Shown here piece after piece: positions 38,435 through 48,138 of a DNA stretch of 64,000 nt (its first letter is position 1; the number at the start of each line of letters is the position of its first letter). The DNA comes from Thiocapsa marina 5811 (lineage in GTDB: Bacteria > Pseudomonadota > Gammaproteobacteria > Chromatiales > Chromatiaceae): the NCBI RefSeq assembly GCF_000223985.1, contig NZ_AFWV01000013.1, forward strand, positions 148,839 through 212,838, read 5' to 3'. Under the pieces are notes generated by a model, which saw only the letters and a program-made list of their open reading frames with translations, searched no databases and was not told where the DNA came from. The translations under genes and the position numbers were made by a program.

Positions 38435-40234
38435 TTGCTGGATCCGAAGGGCACATCGGCCAAAACCCTACCCGGCTCGGCCGTACAGACGCTCGGCACC
38501 CTGATCAAGGTGGTGATCGTCGCCATCCTCGTCAGCCTGACACTCACCGTGCTGATACTTCTTCACGCGGGGCGTATCCAGGACGAGACCGCTGCGGAGG
38601 CATCCTTGCGGCAACTCGACGGGCTGCTCCTCATGACCAGTCGTCATCTCGCCAACCACGTCAAAGATTATGCCGCGTGGGATGAAGCCATCGAGCGCGT
38701 GCTCGTTGCGCGCGACACGGGTTGGTGGGACGACAACCCCGGTCAGTATGCGCTCTCGACATTCAATCTCTCCCTTACCCTCGCAGCGGACGGCAGTAAC
38801 CGGGTCTATTTCATCTCGCTGCCCGATGGAACACGACGCGAGCCATCCGACCTCACCCTGGCCCCCTCCACGACGGCATTGTTGGACAAGGAGCGGCGCA
38901 GTCCCGCCTACACGGCTCTGCAACCCGCGACGACGGGACTGATCGAGCTGAACGGAACGGTGTATTTGGCGGCCACGAGCCGATTCCTCGACCAGGATGA
39001 TTTCGCACCGCCAGCCGAGGCCACCGGCGCCGTCATGCTCTTTGCGCTCGCACTTGATGAGAAGGTTCTTCCAGTGCTCGGCGACATCATGGGGGTACGA
39101 CTTGTTCGCGATGCGGCAGCCGAATCCGGCAAGGCTCGCATGCCGCTCACGCTCGTCGACGGGACACCTGCTGGAGTCCTGACGTGGACCCCGTCGGCGC
39201 CGGGCCGATCCATGATCGCAAGCGTCCTGCCCATTGCACTGCTGGCCTTCTCGAGCGTCGCCGGCCTGACCCTGGTCTTCGCCTTTCGCGCACGCAGCCT
39301 CGCCCGGCGCTTGTCCGCGGACGAAACCGAGCGACGCGAGCTGTCGCAGCGCTACGAATCCATCCTCGAGACCGCCGGCGACGGCATTTTCGGCATCGAT
39401 CGCGACGGGCGGATCCTGTTCGTCAATCCCGCGGCGGCGACCATGCTCGGCCACACCCGCGCAGACATTCAAGGACAAGACGCCACCCGCTTATTCCCGT
39501 TCCGAGCCGACGCTGGACCCGCCGAACGGGCCGACGACGCAGTCCTGCTGCGCGCACTGAGAAGCGGCCGCTCCGAGGTCTCGGATAGCGAGTGTTTTCT
39601 CCGCCGCGACGGCAGTAGATTCCCCGTCGAATATGCCGTCACGCCCATGCTGCTCGACGGCACCCCGACCGGCGCGGTCGTCGTCTTCCGCGACATCACC
39701 AAACGGCGGCAGACCGAAGAGGAGATGCTCTATCGGGCCAACTTCGACGCCGTCACCGGCCTGCCCAACCGCAACCTCCTTCTCGAACGCCTGAATCAGG
39801 AGCTGAAACGTGCCCGCCGCGAGTCCACGCGTGTCGGGATCCTCTTCATCGACCTGGACGACTTCAAACAGGTGAACGACTCGCTCGGACACGACGCGGG
39901 CGATCTCCTGCTGCGCCAAGTGGCCGAGCGTCTACGGCAGTCCATACGCGACACCGACACCGTCGCGCGTTTCGCCGGGGACGAGCTCGTCGTCGTTGCA
40001 GCACAGATCGCGGACTGCGCGTTCTTGGAAACGGTCGCCGAGAAGCTGCTCCAGGTCCTGCGCGAACCCTTCGAGATCGCAGATCAACCCGTGCGCATCG
40101 GCGGCAGCATCGGAATCGCCATGTTCCCCGACCACGGCGACGATGCAAAGGCGCTGCTCAACCGGGCCGATCTTGCCATGTACCAGGCCAAGGCTGCCGG
40201 GCGTGGAACCTATCGGTTAGCATCGACCGACTGA
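38435..40234 (+). CDS. Membrane CHASE4-PAS-GGDEF sensor protein
   Basis: 599 aa from a TTG at 38435 with GGAG upstream. Helix 1 about 22-44, periplasmic CHASE4-like domain 45-250 (AWDEAIERVLVARDTGWWDD), helix 2 about 255-278, PAS 305-425 (ETAGDGIFGIDRDGRILFVN), GGDEF domain 430-595. The signature is RFAGDELVVV, so G to A and F to L against GGDEF. The product-inhibition RxxD site (RDTD, five residues before) is present. Diguanylate cyclase activity is plausible but not certain. It is the only plus-strand gene in the right-hand island and may not belong functionally. Confidence 0.85.
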   Translation: MLDPKGTSAKTLPGSAVQTLGTLIKVVIVAILVSLTLTVLILLHAGRIQDETAAEASLRQLDGLLLMTSRHLANHVKDYAAWDEAIERVLVARDTGWWDDNPGQYALSTFNLSLTLAADGSNRVYFISLPDGTRREPSDLTLAPSTTALLDKERRSPAYTALQPATTGLIELNGTVYLAATSRFLDQDDFAPPAEATGAVMLFALALDEKVLPVLGDIMGVRLVRDAAAESGKARMPLTLVDGTPAGVLTWTPSAPGRSMIASVLPIALLAFSSVAGLTLVFAFRARSLARRLSADETERRELSQRYESILETAGDGIFGIDRDGRILFVNPAAATMLGHTRADIQGQDATRLFPFRADAGPAERADDAVLLRALRSGRSEVSDSECFLRRDGSRFPVEYAVTPMLLDGTPTGAVVVFRDITKRRQTEEEMLYRANFDAVTGLPNRNLLLERLNQELKRARRESTRVGILFIDLDDFKQVNDSLGHDAGDLLLRQVAERLRQSIRDTDTVARFAGDELVVVAAQIADCAFLETVAEKLLQVLREPFEIADQPVRIGGSIGIAMFPDHGDDAKALLNRADLAMYQAKAAGRGTYRLASTD

Positions 40235-40307
40235 GCCGAGCTCGACGAGGTGATCCAGAGGCGTCAGCCCGTGCTCATGCTCCGATCGGTCACTGGAGCC
40301 TGCCGGC

Positions 40308-43300
40308 TCAACAATGCGCCACTTTCCCGGTAAGCCACCTGAGCAATTCCTGCCGGCGCTCCATCCCCAAGCGCTCGATCCGGGCCATGATCTCGTCCAT
40401 GCTCATCTGATCGTAGTGACCGTTAAGTGCGTCGGCGAGCGGTGCGAGTGCGGCATGCTCTTCCGGCGACAGGGCCTCGGGCGGGTTCTGCAGATCCTTC
40501 AAGAATGCCTCTGTCCGATGTTTGTCGAGCGTCCCGATCTCCTCGATTCCGGGAAGACCGCGGCGCCAGGTCTCGATGCGCGCCCGCCGCGCCTCACCCT
40601 CGAGTGCTGCGATCCGCTGCGCCAGCATCTCCAGGAGTTGCTCGACCAACTCACGGTCTTCGCTTGACAGGTAGCCGGGCGCCGCATTGAGCTCGGGCTC
40701 GATCCGAGCGCAGCCATCACGGGAGAGTGTCGGGATCGTGTTCGTGAGTGCGCGACGCGGGCCCATCCATTCGTCGGAGCGCCGACGCGCGGCATCGATG
40801 CGTTCGGCGCCGAGCGCCTGATACACCGAGGCCAAATCCCAGGCGGGATCGATCTCACGCGCGGCAAGCTCCTCCGCCAGGGCCGCCGACTGGTGCTCGA
40901 TCTGCTGAGCGAGGATCTCGGCCAGCCGCTCCGGGGACATATCGCCGGATTCCCAGGCCCCGAGATCGGCCGCGATCCGCTGGAGCTGAAACGCCAGCTC
41001 GCTCACTTCGGATTCATCGCGCGTGCCGATGAAGATCTCGCGCAGTCGATTTACCCGCGCGAGCGCCTCCTGCAGCGCGCTTTGGGTCTTCGGGACGGCC
41101 GCAAAGAGGGCACCGAGTAGAGACCGCTGGCGATCGAGCGCCTCCCGCAGCCGCTGCTGACGGTCCTGGATTGCCTTCACGCGCGCGCGAATCTCATCCT
41201 CGCTCAAGGCCGATCGCGCGCCGTCAAGCGCATCGATCAAGGCGTCGCCCTTCGCGATCCCGTCGTGCAACTCACGCACGGGCGTCGACTCCGTGGGCGC
41301 GGGCTGTCGCGGATAATCATCACTCTCGTCCAAGGTCAGCTTGAAGTGCTGGCGTTTCTCGACCTGCATGATCGAGCGCTGGGCCTGCTCTTCGAGCGCG
41401 ACCGCCTCGGAGGTGAAGCCAAGCCGGGTCAGACTCTTGGTCGCCTTCTCGATTCGACCTCGGAAAGACACCACATCGGCGGCGTTGTGACAGCCCTGGC
41501 GCGGAATCCAGTCAGCAAGACGCTCGGCCACCAGCTCGCGCACGATCGCCAACTGTTTCTCGCAGTCCACCCCGAAAGACTCGGGCCAACAGGCGGCCCC
41601 CTCGACCTCTTCGCGTCGTCGCAACAGCAACAGGGCATGGCGCAACAGCTCGTCTACATTGTTCTGACGCTCGGCGCGCTCGATATTCTTCTCCCACTCG
41701 TCGAGCTCGACGCGGAAGTGGTGCAGCTTCGTCTGTGCATTCGTGGATTTGTCGCGCAGATACCGATAGGTGCCTTCCAACACCTCGGGCATCGGGTCGA
41801 CGCGCTGCATCTGCTCGGCCTCGTGCGCAAGCGCGACCAGCGCCCGGTAGCTCGGCTCGGACTCCCAGCGGTTCAGCAAGGTGCGCCAGCGGCCTTCGCC
41901 GTCCTCGGAGAGAAAGCGCAGAGATGTCTTGCGAAGAACCGCAGGATCGAAGGCGTGCTTCCCACGCTGAGTCGGGAAGGCATCGCTGAGCCAGTCGGCC
42001 GACGCGATCATCTGTCCACCCTGCTCGAGGCGGCGCGGCGGATGAGCGCCGCCGATCAGCAGCCCCAGCATCAGGCCCGCCGAGGCGGTATTCAGACCGT
42101 ATGGCGGGGCAATCAAGGCTTGATAGGAGGCCCCGAGGGTTCGCGTGGGATCAATCAGATGCGCCGACTGCAGCTCGTCGAAGACCGCCTTAACCGCTGG
42201 GTTCACGGGATCCGTAAGCTTCCCCGTCGGCGCAAGCGCTCGCCAACTCCGGGCCAGCACCTCTCCGACCCGATTCTGCATCCTCTTCTGCTGCGCCTGC
42301 ACCCAAGTTCCGTCGACCTGACGCGCGATCAGGCTGCGCGTGAGTTGAGCAGCATCCGCAGGACCACCTCCGGCGCTTGTTGCAAAGCCGTCGAATGGAA
42401 AGGGAATCGTGCGCGTATAGATCTGCGCGAAGATCCGCTCGCCCACCGCCTTCAGCCGACCGTCCGGAACGTCTTCGAATCCCGCGACCCAGTAGCTTCG
42501 CTCCTTGATCGCCTCCTGCACCGACGCCTTCAGGGCAGCACGACCCCGCTGGGTTTCCTCCGGCAAGAACCGGCGAAAACGCTCGCGCTCCTCGCCCGAG
42601 ACCTGCTCGTCGAAGAGATAGAGGCGCTTGAGCGCGTCTGCGATGACCTGCTTCGGATCCGCGATCCCGACAACCCAGATCGGTGCGGCGGACTGTTTGA
42701 TCCGCATCAACTCGGCTTGAAATGTGTTCGAAACCGTTTCGTCCACCGCAGCCGGATCATCATCCGCGTGGATGTAGAGATAGACCACCCGTCCGCGCGC
42801 ATCCTTCGGCGAGGCGGCCGCTTGCCAGTCATGGAAGGCCGTCTTGACGATATTCGGTAGGGTGAGCAGGTTGGCGATCTGGGCCTCGAAGAACCATTCG
42901 GAGGTGGAGATGCCCTGATTCAGCCCGAAATCGGTCGGGATGTCGCCGATCTCGGCGTCCTTCGCGGCACGCCCGACGAACAGCTCGCGCACCGCCTCGG
43001 TGCCGATGGCGGCCGTGCGGTGACGCACCCATTGCTGAAACTGGCCACGCGTCGAGGCATCGGCGATTAGCTCGTATTGCCCGAGATCGCCGTTCCACTC
43101 CAATGCACCCAGCTCGTCGCCCAGCCGGCCCACAGCCGTCAGAAGGGTTTCGGCATCCAACGCCGTGGCCTCGGACAAAAGCGCATCGGCCTGCTCGCGC
43201 GTTTGTTTGCCGACGCGGGTCTTCTCCAGAATCGCGACACCGGCCAGCGTCAATTCGTCCGCAGCACCCAGATGGCTCTGGAACTTCTCCAGCAGCAGCT

Positions 43301-44795
43301 GCAGGGTCTCGGCGACGGTCGAGCCAGTCTCGTGCTCGGCAGCGATCATCTCCGGGAGCATGCTGCGCAGCACCAGCTCACCGGCGCTGACCTGACGCAG
43401 ACGTCCGCCGACGAGCGCGTCCTCCTCGCCGATACGGTCGATCACATCCTTGATGAAGGTCAGTGCCGAACGCTGTTGCACGATGTCGCGCTGACGCGTG
43501 AGGAACCAGGTCGCCAGCGGATGCAGCGGCCAACAGCCTTTCGCGATGACCTGCTCGAAGCGTGCAGGGTCGTTCCACACCGGATACTGGTCGAATCCGG
43601 GCAAGGCGCGGGACATCCGCAGCCAGCTCGTGTGCTGCGCCGCATCCGCACCCGCCCGACGCCAGACATCCGTCAGAGCGCCCTCGTCCTTACCGATCAT
43701 GTGCGCGAAGATGGTTTCGAGATTAGTTGAGAGATAGAGCTTCTCGGCCGTGTCGAATCGTGTGATGTAGCGTTGCAGTTGACGCAGATCCGCACTGCCG
43801 AAACGCTTCAGATACGCTTTCAACTCGTATTGGATCAGCCCGACGAAACGCACCCGATTACTGTTGTCCTGGACGCCTTGAAAGATCTGCTGCAGGGCCG
43901 CGTCGCCCGCGAGCTGCGGCTTTTCGGCTGCATATTCGAGATAGCGTCCGAATTCGTCGAAGAGGATCAGAACGCTCGAAAATGCCCCGTCCGCGCCGCA
44001 ATAGACCTCGCAGAGCGTATTGATCAGCTCTTGGGCCGATTCCTGCCCGATGACCGGAATAGCGGCGCCGTTCGCGTCCGTATAGAGGGCGTCGACCTGC
44101 GTGTAGATGGCCTCGTCGTTGTTCCGCAGCCGCGTCAGGATCTCCTCGCGCTTCAGGCCGGGGCAATGACGCGCGAAGGCTTCGGCACGGATGTCGAAAT
44201 TACGCTCGACGAATTGCTCGGCTGTTTGAAAACGCGGCGACAGATCGCGGATTGCGCCAGGATCCACACCGTAGCGAACCAACTGGGCAAAGACCGCCTG
44301 AATCAGCGCGTTGCCCAGATGGAACCCGGCCATACCATCGAGACAGAGTACTAGAACCGGCTTGCGCAGCTGCGCGATCCGCTCCGTGACCCGCCGCCCG
44401 ATCTCTGCGTCGGCTTGTGTCAGGTTCGCGACGATTTTCCCAGGGGTTGCGCCCTGCGGCTCGCCGAGCAAACAGGCGATCGCTGTCGAGAGGTGGGATT
44501 TTCCGGTGCCGTAGCCGGCGACGGCCAGGGCATAGGGATTGTGCTCTTCGCCGCGCAGCCCCCCTATGATCGAATCCAAGAGATCCGCAACGACGCTTGC
44601 CGTGTCTTTTAGCCGGTAGCCGCGCTCGATGCCGTCCAGCTCGGCCTCGGCCGCACCGTGATAGCGAGGGCCGTGAAACACAAAGGCGTTCGCGGCCTGC
44701 TGGGCTTGCGGCCAGCGATCCTGCACCCACCGCAACTGTACCGCACCTTCGAAGAACCGCTCATCATTGAATCGAACCAGACTTCCGATCTTCAC
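40308..44795 (-). CDS. Giant BrxC/PglY-like P-loop ATPase (1495 aa)
   Basis: Start GTG at 44795 (VKIGSLVRFNDERFF) is preferred because AGGGAG lies 6 nt upstream; codons further 5' (to 44867) read through a dispersed repeat end. Walker A GYGTGKSH (about 94-101), Walker B VLILFDEFGRYLEYAA (about 275-290), a sensor-like segment FVGLIQYELKAYL, and PLHPLATWFLTRQRDIVQQR. This order parallels the ATPase at 61039-63924 and the BrxC/PglY/DUF6079 group. The C-terminal 450 residues are largely charged helix with coiled-coil potential. It follows a DUF4007-like gene. Role inferred as the large ATPase of a defence complex. Confidence 0.75.
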   Translation of the reverse strand: MKIGSLVRFNDERFFEGAVQLRWVQDRWPQAQQAANAFVFHGPRYHGAAEAELDGIERGYRLKDTASVVADLLDSIIGGLRGEEHNPYALAVAGYGTGKSHLSTAIACLLGEPQGATPGKIVANLTQADAEIGRRVTERIAQLRKPVLVLCLDGMAGFHLGNALIQAVFAQLVRYGVDPGAIRDLSPRFQTAEQFVERNFDIRAEAFARHCPGLKREEILTRLRNNDEAIYTQVDALYTDANGAAIPVIGQESAQELINTLCEVYCGADGAFSSVLILFDEFGRYLEYAAEKPQLAGDAALQQIFQGVQDNSNRVRFVGLIQYELKAYLKRFGSADLRQLQRYITRFDTAEKLYLSTNLETIFAHMIGKDEGALTDVWRRAGADAAQHTSWLRMSRALPGFDQYPVWNDPARFEQVIAKGCWPLHPLATWFLTRQRDIVQQRSALTFIKDVIDRIGEEDALVGGRLRQVSAGELVLRSMLPEMIAAEHETGSTVAETLQLLLEKFQSHLGAADELTLAGVAILEKTRVGKQTREQADALLSEATALDAETLLTAVGRLGDELGALEWNGDLGQYELIADASTRGQFQQWVRHRTAAIGTEAVRELFVGRAAKDAEIGDIPTDFGLNQGISTSEWFFEAQIANLLTLPNIVKTAFHDWQAAASPKDARGRVVYLYIHADDDPAAVDETVSNTFQAELMRIKQSAAPIWVVGIADPKQVIADALKRLYLFDEQVSGEERERFRRFLPEETQRGRAALKASVQEAIKERSYWVAGFEDVPDGRLKAVGERIFAQIYTRTIPFPFDGFATSAGGGPADAAQLTRSLIARQVDGTWVQAQQKRMQNRVGEVLARSWRALAPTGKLTDPVNPAVKAVFDELQSAHLIDPTRTLGASYQALIAPPYGLNTASAGLMLGLLIGGAHPPRRLEQGGQMIASADWLSDAFPTQRGKHAFDPAVLRKTSLRFLSEDGEGRWRTLLNRWESEPSYRALVALAHEAEQMQRVDPMPEVLEGTYRYLRDKSTNAQTKLHHFRVELDEWEKNIERAERQNNVDELLRHALLLLRRREEVEGAACWPESFGVDCEKQLAIVRELVAERLADWIPRQGCHNAADVVSFRGRIEKATKSLTRLGFTSEAVALEEQAQRSIMQVEKRQHFKLTLDESDDYPRQPAPTESTPVRELHDGIAKGDALIDALDGARSALSEDEIRARVKAIQDRQQRLREALDRQRSLLGALFAAVPKTQSALQEALARVNRLREIFIGTRDESEVSELAFQLQRIAADLGAWESGDMSPERLAEILAQQIEHQSAALAEELAAREIDPAWDLASVYQALGAERIDAARRRSDEWMGPRRALTNTIPTLSRDGCARIEPELNAAPGYLSSEDRELVEQLLEMLAQRIAALEGEARRARIETWRRGLPGIEEIGTLDKHRTEAFLKDLQNPPEALSPEEHAALAPLADALNGHYDQMSMDEIMARIERLGMERRQELLRWLTGKVAHC

Positions 44796-44843
44796 CGTCT
44801 TCTCCCTTATGAAATCCATATCAGAGCGATAGACTACCGCTCG

Positions 44844-45040
44844 ACTAAACCGCGTCCAGAGCGACATGCGTCATTTTCATGTTGTATTCGGCCTTGGGGA
44901 TTTCACCGACCTTGGCGGAGACGCGGTTGAAAATTCTATATTTTTTAAAATCTTAAACCGCGCTAGCTCGAAAAATCGTGGAGTCTGTCGAGGCCGATCC
45001 CACCCAGAAACGTCACATACCGCGCTGGGCGCGGTTTAAA
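44844..45040. repeat. Compound dispersed repeat between two defence genes
   Basis: First unit: TAAACCGCGTC near 44845 to GAGACGCGGTTGAAAA near 44935 is the reverse complement of the unit at 32514-32608, with the same CAACATGA and ATGACGCAT blocks. Second unit: TTAAACCGCGC (44954) to GCGCGGTTTAA (about 45028-45038), again with inverted ends. The stop of the DUF4007-like gene lies in the right end. The centre (44935-44955) is an AT-rich spot. Confidence 0.75.
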
Positions 45041-45902
45041 CCAATTCACTATAGAGGCGATCGATCACCTGCCCCGTCTTCACCAGCCTAAGCAACACCA
45101 CGCTCCCAGTGTAGCGGTCAAGCTGCGCGAGGTGTTGGTCCGCCAGCCAATCGAGCCACACCGCCGTCTGAGCACCATCCCAACCCAACAACGACAGCAG
45201 ACGTGTTTCGCTCGCGAGCTCATCGAAGCTCATCTGCTCGACATCGCTGTAGGCTTCGTCCCAGATCAACCACAAAAAGACCGCATACGCAGGATAGAAG
45301 ACGATCTCGGCCGGGGCCGACTCGCGCCTGAAGAAGGGTTCGCCCGCGGCAGTCTTCGAGCTGCTCAGGATTGCAGCGTCGGCAAAGCTCGTATCTGCGC
45401 TGTACATGCGCGCCACCAGACCCGCCAGCGACTTCAGATATTGCTTCGCGCCATGTCGCTCGGATAGCAGTCTCAGATAGGCGTCAAGATCGAAGCGCTC
45501 TCCCAAACGAAACCGTCCCTCCGCGAACATGACGAACCAGGGATCGGCAACGCCCGTCGCCGGAGCCGCGCGACCAAGCCGGCGTGACAGCAGCAGATGC
45601 GCGAGCCACATCGTCAGTGGCTCGCTCAGAAAGGCATCCTCCCGGGAGACCATCTCACCGAGCGGTGTACGCGTAAGCTTCCAGACGCCCGTCGATTTCT
45701 CGGCGCTCAACAGCCCCATGCCCCGCGTGAAATGGATCATCGGCTCCACCTTACCGGTCTTCTTCCCGTTCGGAATCCCGGTCTCGTCGCTGATCTCCTC
45801 GACGGTGCCGGAGCCGCCACGTCCGGCGAATGCCAGGAGCTGGCCCAACAGACGCCGATCCGGCAGGAAGGTTTGCGGGAAGTTGAGGGGAAGTGGCTTC
45901 AT
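45036..45902 (-). CDS. DUF4007-like protein
   Basis: 288 aa, soluble. AAGGAG stands 9 nt before the ATG. It begins with a winged-helix-like part (ISDETGIPNGKKTGKVEPMI, HFTRGMGLLSAEKSTGVWKL) followed by PLGEMVSREDAFLSEPLTMW, which resembles DUF4007 proteins found beside phosphorothioation and BREX type 4 genes. The family call is tentative. The C-terminal 150 residues (FYPAYAVFLWLIWDEAYSDV, LLSLLGWDGAQTAVWLDWLA) are less familiar. It is the sixth gene of the tight run starting at 53072; a 46-bp gap separates it from the helicase. Confidence 0.55.
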   Translation of the reverse strand: MKPLPLNFPQTFLPDRRLLGQLLAFAGRGGSGTVEEISDETGIPNGKKTGKVEPMIHFTRGMGLLSAEKSTGVWKLTRTPLGEMVSREDAFLSEPLTMWLAHLLLSRRLGRAAPATGVADPWFVMFAEGRFRLGERFDLDAYLRLLSERHGAKQYLKSLAGLVARMYSADTSFADAAILSSSKTAAGEPFFRRESAPAEIVFYPAYAVFLWLIWDEAYSDVEQMSFDELASETRLLSLLGWDGAQTAVWLDWLADQHLAQLDRYTGSVVLLRLVKTGQVIDRLYSELV

Positions 45903-45948
45903 GCTGAGAATCTCCTTTTGAAACAGAGCATCGCAATCAAAGGCGCGT

Positions 45949-48126
45949 TCAATATGTCCTTTTTAAGCGCCTTGACCCGAGCCATCTCGCGAACTGCTCG
46001 ACACCGAACAAGTCGATGACGACCTCGCGCCGGACATCGTCGGGCAAGTTGGTATACCAAGGTCCGGGGGAAAGCAGGCGCGCAAGAGGATCGGCCATGC
46101 TTGCCACAAGATCACGAATCGTTTCAACCCGGCGGACCGCATCGGCCAGCCGTTCGGGTTCGGGTGGGTTGCTGATGGCGAGCCCGTCAAAGCCCGCGAC
46201 GGCACGCCGATCCGGAAACAACTTCAGCAGAACCCGCTCGTATGCACTGCCCCCGCAGTGCCACCAGAGCATCTCTCCATCGACCTCGATCAGAGGCGCA
46301 TCCTCCGGGGCATAGCCAAGCCCCGACAGGACATGGCGCGCAAAGGCGCGACGGGTCGGTGCGCGTCGCGAGCCGTACCGAAAGGTTTCCGCTGAACCGC
46401 CGGATCGAGCCGACTTCAGCAGGATCTCGCTCGAGTCTCCGACAAGCGTCCAGCGCTGGCCGCCGAAGTCGATCGTCCCGGACATGCCATCTACGCCCTG
46501 CACGTGCGCGATGACCTCGCCGGTCGATGCATCCACGACCGGGCGTCCGGTCCGATCCGCATCAATATTGCCGTGAAAAGCGCCCATGCCGGAACCGAAG
46601 CGGTTACTCCAATCATCGCCGAGACTCAGCGCGTCTCGTGTCGCCACCAAGTGCTCGCCTCGGCAGAGGTGATCGAGGATGCGCTCGGGCTTTCCGGAAT
46701 CGCATGCCGTGTCGGGCCAGACCGATCGCGCCAAATCGATCAAGTCGCTGCGTGAACGACGTTGTTTCGGATGCTGTGCAATGAAGCTGGCGCACTGCTG
46801 TACATAAACCGACCAGCGCCGAACCTCATGCCCTTCATCGAGAATGCCCTCTCGGGCGTTGGCAAGCAAACTGCCGAAGGCGGCTTGCTCTATACCGTCG
46901 CGCGCAATCGGAAGAATGCGGGTGATCCCGGTCCGACGCCCTGCCCGTCCGACACGCTGCAGCAATGCGCCTGTATTCGGCGGCGGCCCGACGAGTACGA
47001 CCGCATCGACATTACCGATATCGACCCCCACCTCAAGCGTCGTAGTCGCAACCAGCACAGCATCGCGCGCGACGGAAAACTGCGTTTCGGCGCGCTCGCG
47101 GGCCACGCGCTCCAAGCTGCCGTGATGCGCAAGAACCTGCATGGCGCGTCGCTTCGTCAGAGCAGCGCCCAACGCAACCGAGAGCTCGTCGCACAGCCGA
47201 CGGGTGGGCACAAACACCAGGAGCTTGCGACAGATCTCGCCCGTGTCCTCCGACCTGCGCAAGACCTGCCAGATCAGGTCGACCAAGGCTGCCGAGGCTG
47301 TCTTGCCGAGGATAATGGCGATGCGATCGCGAATCTGCGAAGCAGTGGATCCAGGCTCGAGCGTCCTCCAAACGTCGTCATCCGGCTCGAAGATCTGCAT
47401 CGTTCTCGAGCCCGGTACGGAGAGCGCCCGCGCATCGGCGCCGAGCAACCGGCGCGCGAGCCGATCGGGTGCGGAGACCGTTGCACTTCCGCCGCAAACC
47501 TGCAGTGCGCTCGTCGACGTCAACCCCTGTTGGACCGCAAATCGGCGTAGGCGACCCAATCGCTCCAGCAGCCAGATCAGTTGATCGCCGCGCGCGGTGT
47601 CGTCGAAGAGATGCACCTCGTCGATGAAGACCGCTTCCACGCTTGCAAGTAGGTGATCGACGGTTCGACCCTCATGCTTCACGCTGTCGCGAACCAACAT
47701 CGAATCGAACGATTCAGGCGTGGTGATCAAAACAGCCGGCCTGCGCTGCTTGTCGCGATGGTCGCTGGTCTGACGCCCACAGTCCCAGCCGAGATCCGCG
47801 AGCGGGACCGCAAGTCGGCTGAAAAGGTCGTTGACCAGGGCCCGTGTCGGGGCAACGACAAGCAGGCGAATGCGCGGCTTCGACGCCGTCGGCAGCAGAC
47901 GCAGTCTCGCGACCAAGGGCGCACACAAGGCTTCGGTCTTGCCCGATGCCGTCGCGGCGGCCACAAGCAGGCTGTGTCCGGACATGATGGGTTCGATCGC
48001 CTGGCGCTGAATCTCGGTCAATGCCTGAAAGCGCCGCCCGAAGAAGGCACGGCCCACCGGACCCAATCGCTCCACCAGGATGCGATCGGACGGCACCGGG
48101 GCTGGCCTCTCGGAATCCTTCAACAT
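45949..48126 (-). CDS. Lhr/BrxHI-like superfamily II helicase
   Basis: 725 aa. Q-motif region FQALTEIQRQAI, Walker A AATASGKT (57-64), APTRALVNDLF, TTPESFDSML, DEVH box IDEVHLFDD (168-176), GGSATVS as motif III, and motif VI LLQRVGRAGRRTG (about 405). The pattern is that of Lhr-type DEAD/DEAH helicases such as BrxHI. Lhr proteins are usually longer; here the 250-residue C-terminus is a distinct domain (GDDWSNRFGSGMGAFHGNID, VDGEMLWWHCGG). It lies 12 bp after a BrxD-like ATPase gene; BrxD next to BrxHI is known from BREX types 2 and 6. Confidence 0.82.
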   Translation of the reverse strand: MLKDSERPAPVPSDRILVERLGPVGRAFFGRRFQALTEIQRQAIEPIMSGHSLLVAAATASGKTEALCAPLVARLRLLPTASKPRIRLLVVAPTRALVNDLFSRLAVPLADLGWDCGRQTSDHRDKQRRPAVLITTPESFDSMLVRDSVKHEGRTVDHLLASVEAVFIDEVHLFDDTARGDQLIWLLERLGRLRRFAVQQGLTSTSALQVCGGSATVSAPDRLARRLLGADARALSVPGSRTMQIFEPDDDVWRTLEPGSTASQIRDRIAIILGKTASAALVDLIWQVLRRSEDTGEICRKLLVFVPTRRLCDELSVALGAALTKRRAMQVLAHHGSLERVARERAETQFSVARDAVLVATTTLEVGVDIGNVDAVVLVGPPPNTGALLQRVGRAGRRTGITRILPIARDGIEQAAFGSLLANAREGILDEGHEVRRWSVYVQQCASFIAQHPKQRRSRSDLIDLARSVWPDTACDSGKPERILDHLCRGEHLVATRDALSLGDDWSNRFGSGMGAFHGNIDADRTGRPVVDASTGEVIAHVQGVDGMSGTIDFGGQRWTLVGDSSEILLKSARSGGSAETFRYGSRRAPTRRAFARHVLSGLGYAPEDAPLIEVDGEMLWWHCGGSAYERVLLKLFPDRRAVAGFDGLAISNPPEPERLADAVRRVETIRDLVASMADPLARLLSPGPWYTNLPDDVRREVVIDLFGVEQFARWLGSRRLKRTY

Positions 48127-48138
48127 GGCTGCAGCGCC

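Noticed and set aside
41265..42860. Open plus-strand frame of 531 codons
   Set aside because: Antisense to the giant ATPase, whose Walker motifs establish the real coding strand.
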